Below, piece after piece: positions 28,934 through 39,034 of a DNA stretch of 64,000 nucleotides. Origin of the DNA: Cryoendolithus antarcticus (lineage: Eukaryota > Ascomycota > Dothideomycetes > Cladosporiales > Cladosporiaceae); the NCBI GenBank assembly GCA_002077065.1, contig NAJO01000013.1:682001-746000 (forward strand), in the 5' to 3' direction. Each line of letters starts with the position of its first letter. Position 1 is the stretch's first letter. The notes below the pieces were generated by a model, which had not been told where the DNA came from, did no database searches, and saw only the letters and a program-made list of their open reading frames with translations. The position numbers were made by a program, and so were the translations under genes.

Positions 28934-31900
28934 ATGCCGGTCAAACGCAACGAAGGCCGCTCGCGCTTCAGCAAGACCTCTCAACTGCACACAGGAAGCA
29001 AGCAGCGCACCAAGACCATAGATGTCGGCTCTCTTCGCTCCTCGGAAGCAACAGCCCAACAGGAACGCCTCGAAGCCACACGCCTCGCCCATAAAATCGA
29101 CGAAGCCCAAGGGTTCGCCCGGTTCGAAGCTGGCCGTACGCGTGCAGGATGGCTTTGCAACATGCACAGCACCTCGATCGAGGACTCCAAGATCCCTGGT
29201 GGCCGCGCGGCTGTGGATTACTATTTCATTGACGACAATGGGGGGACATTCAGGGCGAGCGTGGAGTATGACCCATACTTTCTGCTGGCTGTCAAGAAGG
29301 GGAAGGAAGCTGAGGTCGAGGAGTGGGTGAGACGGAGCTTTGAGGGGAGCGTCAAGAGTGTGGAGAGGGTTGAGAAGGAAGATCTGAAGATGCCGAACCA
29401 TTTGCTTGGGTATCGGCGGACGTTCTTGAAGCTGAGCTTTGCGAACGTCAATGATCTCCTGGCTGTCAGGAGGAGCGTCACGCCAGTTGCGGAGAAGAAC
29501 AAGAGTAAGGTCAGTGCTATGGATACGTACGCGGAAGTCACAAGTGCGAATGCTGGGTTCGATCTCTTCGACGATCATGCTGAGATGGACCGGAGACCGA
29601 CGACGATCGCAGACGCGAGTGACTTTGTGGTCGACATACGAGAGTACGACGTGCCATATCACGTACGAGTGGCAATAGACCTGGACATTCGGATAGGAAA
29701 GTGGTACAACGTGGAGGCCAAACATGGCCGGGTCAAACTCACCTGCATTGAGGAGAGGCTGCAGCGTGCGGATCCGGTGGTACTGGCATATGACATCGAG
29801 ACGACGAAATTACCTCTCAAGTTTCCAGACTCGTCCATCGACCAGATCATGATGATCTCGTACATGATCGACGGCCAAGGCTTCTTGATCACCAACCGAG
29901 AGATTGTCAGTGAGGACATCCAGGACTTCGATTACACGCCCAAACCAGAGTACGATGGGCCGTTCATATGCTTCAATGAGCCCGATGAGGAAGCAGTGAT
30001 CGAGCGGTTTTTCGCCTGCATCAAGGAGGCCAAGCCAACGATCATCGTGACCTACAACGGGGACTTCTTCGACTGGCCATTCGTCGAAGCTCGGGCGAGC
30101 GTACATGGTATCGATATGTACACCGAGATTGGCTTCCGAAAGAACAGCGAAGACATCTACCAGTCGACACATTGCGCGCACATGGACGCCTTCGCATGGG
30201 TCAGCCGTGACAGTTACCTACCTATGGGATCAAGAGGCCTGAAGGCAGTGACGACTGCAAAGCTGGGCTACGACCCGGATGAGCTGGACCCGGAACTTAT
30301 GACTCCATATGCTACTGAACGACCGCAGATCCTCGCAGAGTACTCGGTGTCAGACGCCGTGGCGACGTACTATTTGTACATGAAGTATGTGCATCCTTTC
30401 ATTTTCTCGCTGTGTACGATCATTCCGCTGGGACCGGACGATGTACTACGAAAGGGTACAGGAACGCTGTGCGAGATGTTGCTCATGGTGCAAGCATACC
30501 AGAAGGAGATTGTACTTCCGAACAAGCATTTGCAGCCCCGTGAATCGTTTTGGGAAGGTCATCTGCTTGAGTCCGAGACATATGTTGGTGGACACGTCGA
30601 AAGTATCGAGTGTGGTGTGTTTCGAAGTGACATCCCATGCACTTTTGCAGTCGACCCGACGGCGATCGATGAGCTGCTGGTCGACCTTGATGCTGCGCTG
30701 GAGTTCAGCATTACGGTCGAAGAGAAGAAGTTGATGGCCGACGTCGAGAATTACGAAGAAACGAAAGCACAGATTGTGGACAAGCTGATGCAGTTGAAGA
30801 ATATACCCAACCGAAATGAGCGACCCTCGATCTACCATCTAGATGTCGCATCTATGTACCCTAATATAATGACCACGAACAGACTGCAACCAGACAGTAT
30901 GATTGATGAAGCGGACTGCGCAGCCTGCGACTTCAACCGACCTGGAAAGACGTGCGACCGACGAATGCCATGGTCGTGGCGAGGAGAGTTTCTGCCAGCG
31001 AAACGAGACGAGTACAACATGATCAGACACGCTCTTGAGAATGAGCGGTTCCCAGCAAAGTTTCCTAACGGCGTTGCACGAGCGTTCCAAGAGCTCAGCT
31101 TAGACGAGCAGTCGACTCATGTGAAGAAACGCTTGACGGACTACAGCAAGAAGATCTACCACAAGATCCACGACACGAAGACGATCGAGCGAGAAGCCAT
31201 TATCTGCCAGCGAGAGAACCCGTTCTATGTTGACACAGTGAAAGACTTCCGTGATCGACGAATGGACTTCAAAGCTAAGCAGAAGGTATGGAAGGGCAAG
31301 ACGTCCGACCTAGAGAAATCTGGCGCTGGTCCAAGTGAGGTCGACGAGGCAAAGAAGATGATAATCCTCTTTGACTCGCTTCAGCTGGCTCACAAAGTCA
31401 TCTTGAACAGCTTCTACGGCTATGTCATGCGGAAAGGTTCGAGGTGGTACTCCATGGAGATGGCTGGCGTGACTTGCTTGACAGGCGCACATATCATCCA
31501 GATGGCACGACAGCTAGTCGAACGTATCGGACGACCACTGGAGCTGGACACTGACGGGATCTGGTGCATGCTGCCCGCTACCTTCCCCGAGAACTTTGCG
31601 TTCAAGCTGAAGAATGGCAAGAAGCTTACCATTTCGTACCCTTGCGTGATGTTGAATCACTTGGTGCACGCCAAGTTCACGAATCATCAATATCAGACAC
31701 TGACTGAGCCTGACACCTTTCGTTACGAGACGCACAGCGACAACACCATCTTCTTCGAAGTAGACGGTCCGTACAAGGCTATGATACTGCCGACGTCGAA
31801 GGAAGAAGACAAGAACTTGAAGAAGCGATATGCAGTCTTCAACCACGATGGCACACTCGCTGAGCTGAAAGGTTTCGAGGTGAAACGAAGAGGTGAGCTC

Positions 31901-34900
31901 AAGCTCATCAAGATCTTCCAGCAACAGATCTTCAAGTTCTTCCTCGACGGCTCAACGCTGCAAGATGTGTATGAAGCGGTTGCCAAGGTTGCAAACAAAT
32001 GGCTCGACGTCCTCCACGGCCACGGCTCGACAATGGCAGACGAGGAACTCATCGATCTTATTTGCGAGAACAAGTCCATGTCAAAGACCCTCGAAGAGTA
32101 CGGCGCCCAGAAGTCCACAGCCATCACCACCGCAAAACGCCTCGGCGAGTTCCTGGGTGAGCAAATGATCAAAGACAAAGGCCTGAACTGCAAATACATC
32201 ATCGCCTCACGACCTCGCAATGCACCCGTCACTGAGCGCGCCGTTCCCGTAGCCATCTTCTCCGCAGAAGACTCGGTGAAGCGCTACTACCTGCGCAAAT
32301 GGCTCAAGGAAGATATGGGCGACTGGGACCCACGGACAATCATAGACTGGGACTACTACCTCGAGCGTCTTGGGTCACAGATCCAGAAGCTGATCACCAT
32401 TCCCGCTGCGTTGCAGAAAGTGCAGAATCCCGTTCCTAGGGTGCCGCATCCGGAGTGGTTGAACAGACGGATTCGGGTGAAGGAGGATGTGTTCAAGCAG
32501 AAGAAGATGACTGACTTATTTGTGAAAAGACCATTGGAGGAACTGGATGTGAATCGACTGCATGCCAACCCACGAAGCACTGGCGATCTAGAGGACTTCG
32601 GTGCGATGCCGATGTCGAAGCTGAAGCCTGCGATTGCCGCGAAGATCGTGAGTAAGCAGAAGAGGAAGGACAGAGATGTCGAGGCTGCACCCGTGAATGC
32701 CATGGACGCACTGCCGAATGTCATGCCGGACATCAGTAACGATTATAGAGGGTGGCTGAAGTACCAGAAGCAGAAGTGGAAGATCCAGCGTCAGGCTCGA
32801 AAGCGTCGTCGTCAGCTTTTCGGTGAGAAGGGGCAGGATGCTACTGATGCTATTGGGACAATGTTCCGACAGCAGGCGGAGCTGGTGTACACCTCTGACT
32901 GGCAGATCTTGCAACTTCGGGAGACCGACACACCTGGCGAGATCAGAGCTTTCGTGCTGATTGAGAAGAAGGTGCATCAGCTCAAGGTCATCGTGCCTCG
33001 ACAAGTCTTCTTGAACCTCAAGGAAGATGAGCTGCCAAACGTGACAGTCGACGGCGTCAAGGCTGAGAAAGTCACGAACTGGACGCTGCCGAACGGCCAC
33101 CAGTCGAAGCATCTCTTCAAGCTTAGCATGCCCGAGCAGGTGTACGTCAAGGAGACAGAGAAGCTGAACATGCTCTTCACACATTCGAGCGTCGAAGGCG
33201 TGTATGAGACGCAAGTCCCGCTCTCGCTTCGTGCGCTGCTAGATCTGGGCTGCGTGTGCACTTTTGACGAGAGTCAACGCGGTGTACTTGGAAAGGGCCT
33301 AGAGCAGGGCTTTGATCTAAGTGCGCTACGGACTGTCAAGCCCAAGAAGCCATATATGGGAGATGCAGACATGAGTTATCTCTCACTCTACCACGTCAAC
33401 GCTGGTGAGCGGCAAGTATATGCTCTCATCTCGTCTACCCGAGCAGAAGCGCAGATCATCGTGCTCAATCGCGCCAGAAGCGATCAAGGCATGCCGAACG
33501 TCGACAAGCTATACGAGGAAGGACTCGAGAAGCGACTCCAAGAGACCGAAGGCGAGCCCTGGCAGACCTTGATCGACTACCAGGACGCGCTACACTTCAA
33601 GGTCGTGCAGGTCACCACGCAACGACGAGCATATCAGGAACTCGCAGATGCTGTCAGGAGACTGCAGAAAGAGGAGAGCCGGCCTACGATGCTCGTTGTG
33701 AAGTCGCAGAGTCCGCAGATGCTGTTGCAGGATGTGCCGCAGTTGCAGAGTCTGCCGCTGCTGCAGCTGAAGCTTGAGGATGGTGATAGACAGCTACCGC
33801 CACTCGGTTGGCAGTCGTTGATCGCGAAGCGGCTCGTGAACGATTACCTGGATCTTGGGCTGCGGTTGACGCATCTGCTTGAGTTTGCGAGGTATGGCAA
33901 TGTTCCGCTTTGCAACATTGGAAGAGATGATCCGACGTTCCTGATCGATATCGAGTATGCGCGCCGACTGCAGAAGGAACGCATCGTACTCTGGTGGTCG
34001 CAGAACGCAAGGCCAGACCATGCTGGTCACGAGCGAGACGATGTGATGGGCGGGCTCGAAGTGGTCGAGATGCCTGCCGTCAACAACCCAGGAACGTACT
34101 CATCTGTCTGCATCGATCTGTCAGTCAAAGGCTTATCGGTCAACACCATCCTCTGCGCGGCTGTGCTCAACGACGCAGAAGGTGCCGACTCGATGGGCGG
34201 CTTCAGCGCGAACAGCAAAGACGACGCTCTGGATGCGACTACACAGAATTTCCAGTCCGAGAATGCCTTTGCTTCTGCCGGTATAGGTGCGCTGCGCGAC
34301 ATGGTCCGCGCTTGGTGGCAAGAAGCTTGCGCCGACAAAGGCAGCGAGATGGCAGACATTCTCGTGCAACACCTCATCCGCTGGGTGGACAGTCCGCGAT
34401 CACACCTCTACGATCGCAATTTACAGTACTACGTGCAGATGATGTCGCGGAAAGCCTTCCAGCAGCTCATGTCTGTCTTCCGCAGCGTGGGCTCCCTGGT
34501 CGTATTCGCCAACGCCGGAAGGATTTTACTGCAGACAAGTAAAGCAGAAGTTGGCAATGCGTACGCGTACAGTCAGTACATCCTCAAGACCATCCGGGAG
34601 AAGCCTGCGTTCCACTTCCTGGACATCACCATCACGGAGTTCTGGGACTATCTAGCCTGGTATGACGAGTTCAACTACGGTGGTAAGGGCTGCACCGAGG
34701 TCGTCTCGGCTGAGACGCAAACACTGGACACGATTATGCACTGGCAATTCGCGACCTTCCTCCCTCCGATTCTGCAGCAGACCTTCAACGACCAGGTTGT
34801 GACCTACATTGGCCTGATGCACTCCCGCAAACATTCATCTCCGCAACCGAACGGCCTTCCTCGAGCGACACAGCTGCCTGTGCATACATTGGCTCTCACC

Positions 34901-35638
34901 TCCTCCGAGACAGTCGACCAGACGACCCCCGGCACCTTCCTCTCAAAGCCCTTCTCCAAACCTCTCCTCAAACACATCACCACTCTCCTCAAACGCCAGC
35001 GAACCGAGTCCTTCCACGCAGACCTCGCTTCCGATTGGATCTTCCCAATCCTCCCAGGCTCGCATCTAAATCCCACGAACCCCTGTCTCGAGCTTGTCAA
35101 ATCACTGATGCAAGTCCTGAGTCTGGACAAAACAATCCAGCTCGAAGCCCGCCTCTTGCGGAAACAACTCCTCCACCTCTTCGACATACGCGAGTTCAGC
35201 TCCGAGGGAAGCTTCACCAATCCCTCTTCTTCACTTCTGCTGCAAAACCTGAAGTGCGCCGACTGCTCCTCACCCAAAGAAATCGACCTCTGCCGCGACT
35301 CTTCTCTTCTCCCTCCCGCTCCCCCTGCCACCGCTGTCCTGAGCATCACCTGCGACGTCTGCGCCTCGCCCTTCGACATCCTAGCGATTCAAGAGCAATT
35401 ACTGGCTGACGTGCAGAGGATGGCATTGCAGTGGATGACACAGGATCTGAAGTGCGGGAAGTGTGGGAAGGTCAGGGTGAATGAATTTATGGAGCATTGT
35501 GGCTGCGCTGGGGTGTGGGTTGAGACGACCAAGAGGGAGGGGTTGCTTAGGGAGTTGGGCGTGCTTGGCAGGGTGGCGGAGGGGTGGGGCTTGGAGATGT
35601 TGGGGAGTGTGGTGCAGAGGGCGCTGGGGGCCTTGTGA
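28934..35638 (+). CDS. POL2: DNA polymerase epsilon catalytic subunit
   Basis: Leading-strand replicative polymerase. One uninterrupted exon of 2234 residues, close to yeast Pol2. Exonuclease motifs: AYDIETTKLPLKF, YNGDFFDWPF, YSVSDAVATYYLYM. Polymerase motifs: LDVASMYPNIMTTNRLQPDS (motif A), NSFYGYVMRKGSRWYSMEMA (motif B) and ELDTDGIWCMLP (motif C), all with canonical residues. The CysX iron-sulfur cluster ligands appear as CAACDFNRPGKTC with a further ICQRE. A KRPLEELDVNRL region links to the inactive C-terminal polymerase module. The tail holds CysA (CADC ... CDVC) and CysB (CGKCGKVRVNEFMEHCGC), which bind Dpb2. Everything expected for an active, proofreading enzyme is present. ATG 28934 is the first in-frame start giving the conserved N-terminus. 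Confidence 0.97.
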   Translation: MPVKRNEGRSRFSKTSQLHTGSKQRTKTIDVGSLRSSEATAQQERLEATRLAHKIDEAQGFARFEAGRTRAGWLCNMHSTSIEDSKIPGGRAAVDYYFIDDNGGTFRASVEYDPYFLLAVKKGKEAEVEEWVRRSFEGSVKSVERVEKEDLKMPNHLLGYRRTFLKLSFANVNDLLAVRRSVTPVAEKNKSKVSAMDTYAEVTSANAGFDLFDDHAEMDRRPTTIADASDFVVDIREYDVPYHVRVAIDLDIRIGKWYNVEAKHGRVKLTCIEERLQRADPVVLAYDIETTKLPLKFPDSSIDQIMMISYMIDGQGFLITNREIVSEDIQDFDYTPKPEYDGPFICFNEPDEEAVIERFFACIKEAKPTIIVTYNGDFFDWPFVEARASVHGIDMYTEIGFRKNSEDIYQSTHCAHMDAFAWVSRDSYLPMGSRGLKAVTTAKLGYDPDELDPELMTPYATERPQILAEYSVSDAVATYYLYMKYVHPFIFSLCTIIPLGPDDVLRKGTGTLCEMLLMVQAYQKEIVLPNKHLQPRESFWEGHLLESETYVGGHVESIECGVFRSDIPCTFAVDPTAIDELLVDLDAALEFSITVEEKKLMADVENYEETKAQIVDKLMQLKNIPNRNERPSIYHLDVASMYPNIMTTNRLQPDSMIDEADCAACDFNRPGKTCDRRMPWSWRGEFLPAKRDEYNMIRHALENERFPAKFPNGVARAFQELSLDEQSTHVKKRLTDYSKKIYHKIHDTKTIEREAIICQRENPFYVDTVKDFRDRRMDFKAKQKVWKGKTSDLEKSGAGPSEVDEAKKMIILFDSLQLAHKVILNSFYGYVMRKGSRWYSMEMAGVTCLTGAHIIQMARQLVERIGRPLELDTDGIWCMLPATFPENFAFKLKNGKKLTISYPCVMLNHLVHAKFTNHQYQTLTEPDTFRYETHSDNTIFFEVDGPYKAMILPTSKEEDKNLKKRYAVFNHDGTLAELKGFEVKRRGELKLIKIFQQQIFKFFLDGSTLQDVYEAVAKVANKWLDVLHGHGSTMADEELIDLICENKSMSKTLEEYGAQKSTAITTAKRLGEFLGEQMIKDKGLNCKYIIASRPRNAPVTERAVPVAIFSAEDSVKRYYLRKWLKEDMGDWDPRTIIDWDYYLERLGSQIQKLITIPAALQKVQNPVPRVPHPEWLNRRIRVKEDVFKQKKMTDLFVKRPLEELDVNRLHANPRSTGDLEDFGAMPMSKLKPAIAAKIVSKQKRKDRDVEAAPVNAMDALPNVMPDISNDYRGWLKYQKQKWKIQRQARKRRRQLFGEKGQDATDAIGTMFRQQAELVYTSDWQILQLRETDTPGEIRAFVLIEKKVHQLKVIVPRQVFLNLKEDELPNVTVDGVKAEKVTNWTLPNGHQSKHLFKLSMPEQVYVKETEKLNMLFTHSSVEGVYETQVPLSLRALLDLGCVCTFDESQRGVLGKGLEQGFDLSALRTVKPKKPYMGDADMSYLSLYHVNAGERQVYALISSTRAEAQIIVLNRARSDQGMPNVDKLYEEGLEKRLQETEGEPWQTLIDYQDALHFKVVQVTTQRRAYQELADAVRRLQKEESRPTMLVVKSQSPQMLLQDVPQLQSLPLLQLKLEDGDRQLPPLGWQSLIAKRLVNDYLDLGLRLTHLLEFARYGNVPLCNIGRDDPTFLIDIEYARRLQKERIVLWWSQNARPDHAGHERDDVMGGLEVVEMPAVNNPGTYSSVCIDLSVKGLSVNTILCAAVLNDAEGADSMGGFSANSKDDALDATTQNFQSENAFASAGIGALRDMVRAWWQEACADKGSEMADILVQHLIRWVDSPRSHLYDRNLQYYVQMMSRKAFQQLMSVFRSVGSLVVFANAGRILLQTSKAEVGNAYAYSQYILKTIREKPAFHFLDITITEFWDYLAWYDEFNYGGKGCTEVVSAETQTLDTIMHWQFATFLPPILQQTFNDQVVTYIGLMHSRKHSSPQPNGLPRATQLPVHTLALTSSETVDQTTPGTFLSKPFSKPLLKHITTLLKRQRTESFHADLASDWIFPILPGSHLNPTNPCLELVKSLMQVLSLDKTIQLEARLLRKQLLHLFDIREFSSEGSFTNPSSSLLLQNLKCADCSSPKEIDLCRDSSLLPPAPPATAVLSITCDVCASPFDILAIQEQLLADVQRMALQWMTQDLKCGKCGKVRVNEFMEHCGCAGVWVETTKREGLLRELGVLGRVAEGWGLEMLGSVVQRALGAL

Positions 35639-37194
35639 GGCTGGATAACAATGATGAGGTGAAGGGATCAAGAAGGAGTTACAGGCTTTTTAACCCGGGG
35701 TGGCGCCCTGGGACGAAAACTGGGACTTGAGTTAGAATGGGGGTGGTATGGATACAGGAAGAGTAGGCTGAAAGGCTGAACGGACGTTCGGAGCATCACA
35801 GGCGCGCATTGGGCAAAGGTGTTGAGGGTTATGTCTACTTCTAGCGCGAATTGCAAGGCTGCGGCCTCAGTGTCTCTCTCCGCTACTACCGAAGACCTGC
35901 CCATGAGCCTCTGGGAACCACCCATATGACATACGTGCATGCGGCCAAGTGCGTTCTGCGCAGTCTCCTACTTCACATATCGATCTCCCTCACCAACGCT
36001 GCAGCTGACGGCTGCGTCGACTACCATGGGTGGCTGAAGACGTTGAGCTTGTCAAGCGGGCGGTCCGTTCGTGTCGACGTCCTCGTTACAGCGTCTAGGA
36101 CTCAGGCCAATCTTCCGCGTTGACTGACAGCTCAGTGACGGCGCGCAAAAGCTCCAGCAAGAATCCTCGAGCCCATGCTGCTTCCTCCTCGAATGTTTCC
36201 CCTCCAGGGGGACCCCCATGCCTCGCATTACGTGCCTTTCTGCATACGTGAACGATCCGGTCCTCCTCCTCCACTGCTTCCTTGGTCCCGATTCCTTATC
36301 GGTCCTGATAGTACTCGCCCGTGGACATGTCGATGTGTATATCATACTCGGAAGACCGCTTGGCTAAGTAAATGCACATCACCTTCCTTATCGAGGCGAC
36401 GTGCTCAGCTGTATGCCAGAGATCCAGTCTCTCGTCACACGGAAGTCATCATACTTTTCAGTCCGGAAGCCGAGAGTGTAGGTGCTACAGAAGTAGGATT
36501 GCGAATCTCCTCGGAGTCCGTGACACGTCCGCGCGAGTCCGGTCTTACAGAGCAGGCTGTGGACGCTCGCATGTGGGTGACCAGATTCAAACTAGGCAGT
36601 TCGCGTTCGACGATCTACAACGGAGAAAATATCAAAGAAATTCCAAAGACGTATTCGCGAAGACCAGACTGTAGATATGATGCCGGAGTTCGATGGGGAG
36701 GTTGAGTAGCTTCGGCGTACATCTGGTAGTGCTGTTTGGCAGAACAGACGCCGCTGTCCATATCATCACATCGTCCGTGAGAGCGGAGCCATGCATATCT
36801 GCTGTCTGAAAACCAATAATTCCGTCGTTTGCCGCCTGTCTTGAGCAACAACTAGTGTACGATTTGTATCCTCAGCCGGATGAATCTAGGAGTCATCAAC
36901 GGACAGAGAAGTCTGGAACCTGCGCAGAATCTTGCTCCACAAGCCTTACAAAACTGGGGTTTCGAACTCCTTCGTGATAATGAGTAATAGTGCCACCATA
37001 GAGTCAAGGCTCCATTGCCCATGGCCCCGGGAGGCTACCATGTCGAAGACTTCCTACATCCTGGCTTCGTAACGCACAACGTAGCGGTCCCGTGGGTGAC
37101 GATGGCGTCCCCAAGCTCGTACAGTCTTCCTCTCGACAAGATCGACATCGTAAGCACCACCCGTATGCACCGCGCCAGTTCCTGCCGATCCGTC
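35639..37194. other. Gene-poor 1.6-kb region
   Basis: No convincing gene. Open frames on both strands (such as 36175-36705 on the plus strand) lack protein-like composition or conserved motifs. It marks the change from the compact housekeeping part to the sparser accessory part of the window. Confidence 0.5.
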
Positions 37195-37647
37195 CTATGA
37201 GGCGTAGATGAGAATTCGAAGCTTTCGCAGCAAGGCGATGTACTGAGGTTCAGTGCAGAACAGCCACCGTATCGCCTTCTCGAAATTGCCAATGCGCCGC
37301 AGATTGAGAATCGGGGCATAGGTGGTGTAGAAATATGTCAGAGTGTTCCTGCGTAGACCGCGGCACGTGTAGGTGAGATTGACACTTGTGAGCAAGTAGC
37401 ACAAGATGTCATTGTCGCCGACCTCGTGAGCTTCTATAGCGCACCGCGTTCGTCCGTTGACGATGTCGGAATGGAAGTAAGTTTCTCTGTTGGAGGTGTC
37501 GTGGAAGAGTAGACCGTAAATATCATGGCGGAGTTCGATCGGCAGAGTGAGGATTTCAATGTTCTGCTCATGATCACTGGCCGTGTTCTCGGGATTGGCC
37601 ACAGTCTCTGCGGCGTATGCAGGCGAGTCGTCGCAACAGATAGCCAT
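37195..37647 (-). CDS. LPxELR (F-box-like / 2EXR-like) protein, short member
   Basis: 150 residues, single exon. The diagnostic segment is EILTLPIELRHDIYGLLFHD near residues 31-50, an F-box-like helix seen in large fungal families of unknown function. The middle reads LLTSVNLTYTCRGLRRNTLT followed by YFYTTYAPILNLRRI, matching the usual second part where conserved (T)CR.LR residues precede a Y/F-rich strand. The C-terminal KAIRWLFCTEPQYIALLRKL then LRILIYAS is also family-typical. It is shorter than paralogues here (about 215-290 residues) and ends soon after that segment, so it may be truncated. Function is unknown; substrate adaptor roles are speculation. Confidence 0.65.
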   Translation of the reverse strand: MAICCDDSPAYAAETVANPENTASDHEQNIEILTLPIELRHDIYGLLFHDTSNRETYFHSDIVNGRTRCAIEAHEVGDNDILCYLLTSVNLTYTCRGLRRNTLTYFYTTYAPILNLRRIGNFEKAIRWLFCTEPQYIALLRKLRILIYAS

Positions 37648-37846
37648 GTTTGTGCTTCAACCCTTGTATGAGCCTCGCAAATCAGCGCCAGAGAAAGCTG
37701 TAGTATATGCAAGAGTGCAATCCATGTAGAGCATCAGGTTGAATGGACCGTTCTCCCAACGCAGAGCCGGGACTTTTGCTTGCAAGGCAATGTCTGGGAC
37801 GCTTCCTGGACTGATGAAGCAGGTAGGCATACCGCGACATTGTCCT

Positions 37847-38527
37847 TCATCCACGCTCTCCGGGATGATCGGTCAACGGCACATACCGCACCCCGTACTC
37901 CCTCTTCCTCGTCACCTTCCCACTCTCATCCTTATCCACAACCCATATCCACTGTCCACCACTCTCTTCCTCAACAGGCACGAAAAGTCTTCCTGGATTC
38001 GCCAACTGCTCCACGAGCTCTTCGTGTAGTCCCTTAGCCGCAGCACCAACGTGTATAGCATCCCATGGACCCTCTCCATTCAGTCCAATTCTCCCGTCAC
38101 CTCTGACGAAGCGCAGAACGCCGGTGTCCAGTAGTGCCTTCCCCTCCACGCTCTTTTGGGTGTTCTGTATTGACATCTCGACCAGCTCACTGATATGATC
38201 GACTCCTACGACCTTGCCTCCAGGCTTGACCATCTCCGCGAACACTCGTGTCAAGTATCCACTCCCGCTCCCTACATCCAGTACCTTCCCGCCGGGTTTG
38301 AGATATGGCAGCAGGGCTTCGGCGGCGTTCGCATGCATATGCGGTGCCGAGATCGTAGCTCGAAACCCGATTGGCTGTGGAGAGTCTGCATACGGGTCTG
38401 TAGGGGCGTAGTGTGCGCGGTCGACGGACTTGAAAGCTACAGCGAGTGCTGGAGACGATAGCAGATGGTTTCGTAGGAGATTGTCGATCAGGGCTGTGTT
38501 GGTGGCGCCGCCAGAGCGCCAGGCCAT
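37847..38527 (-). CDS. Protein-L-isoaspartate O-methyltransferase
   Basis: Repairs isoaspartyl residues in aged proteins by SAM-dependent methylation, probably in the cytosol. Single exon, 226 residues, the typical PCMT size. Motifs: N-terminal AWRSGGATNTALIDNLLRNH, DRAHYAPTDPYADSPQPIGF with ATISAPHMHANAAEALLPYL (substrate and motif region), KVLDVGSGSGYLTRVFAEMV (SAM motif I) and WDAIHVGAAAKGLHEELVEQ (motif III). NPGRLFVPV and a C-terminal YGVRYVPLTD complete the fold. All catalytic-region residues are intact. Very secure. Confidence 0.93.
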   Translation of the reverse strand: MAWRSGGATNTALIDNLLRNHLLSSPALAVAFKSVDRAHYAPTDPYADSPQPIGFRATISAPHMHANAAEALLPYLKPGGKVLDVGSGSGYLTRVFAEMVKPGGKVVGVDHISELVEMSIQNTQKSVEGKALLDTGVLRFVRGDGRIGLNGEGPWDAIHVGAAAKGLHEELVEQLANPGRLFVPVEEESGGQWIWVVDKDESGKVTRKREYGVRYVPLTDHPGERG

Positions 38528-39034
38528 GGCTGCAGGAGCTGGACGCGAGGCGCGTGAGAGTCGCCGCAGTCAAGTCCCGAGAATGTCAGCAGGACTCTAT
38601 GGTTTCGGCAATGACGGTGAAATTGATCTGGAGAAGTACGACATGGAGCTCCAAACGCTGAGGTATGCATGGAGAAGTGACGTTCGTTTCGGCTTCTGAG
38701 CTTCCATATCGACCGGCTTGCAGACACAGAACTACAACACATCAGTCGCACATTCTCAGACATGGTGTGACGAGAAGAGGGTGAAGAAGGTTCGTGCAAG
38801 AGCTTTCATTCGTATGTACACGCAAAGCGCAGTAGCACAGGTAGCTTTTAAGCCACCTCACCAACTCCGCAGACTTGCGTCCCACACGAAGTCCGTTGAC
38901 CACCCACCAAAGAAAGGAGAAACGAAATCCGTGAGTTTTCCACCACCTTGGCTCGCGCTATGCAATCCCAGTTCCCACCCGAAAGCTGTACACCTCGTAG
39001 CCGAAATGGCTGCTCGCGATACTGGACGCTCGAT
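38528..39034. other. Intergenic spacer
   Basis: 507 bp between the methyltransferase start and the end of the GH17 gene, both on the minus strand. It holds the methyltransferase promoter; no other gene is seen. Confidence 0.45.

Noticed and set aside
36175..36705. Plus-strand frames in the gap after POL2
   Set aside because: No motifs, and overlapping alternatives look equally random.
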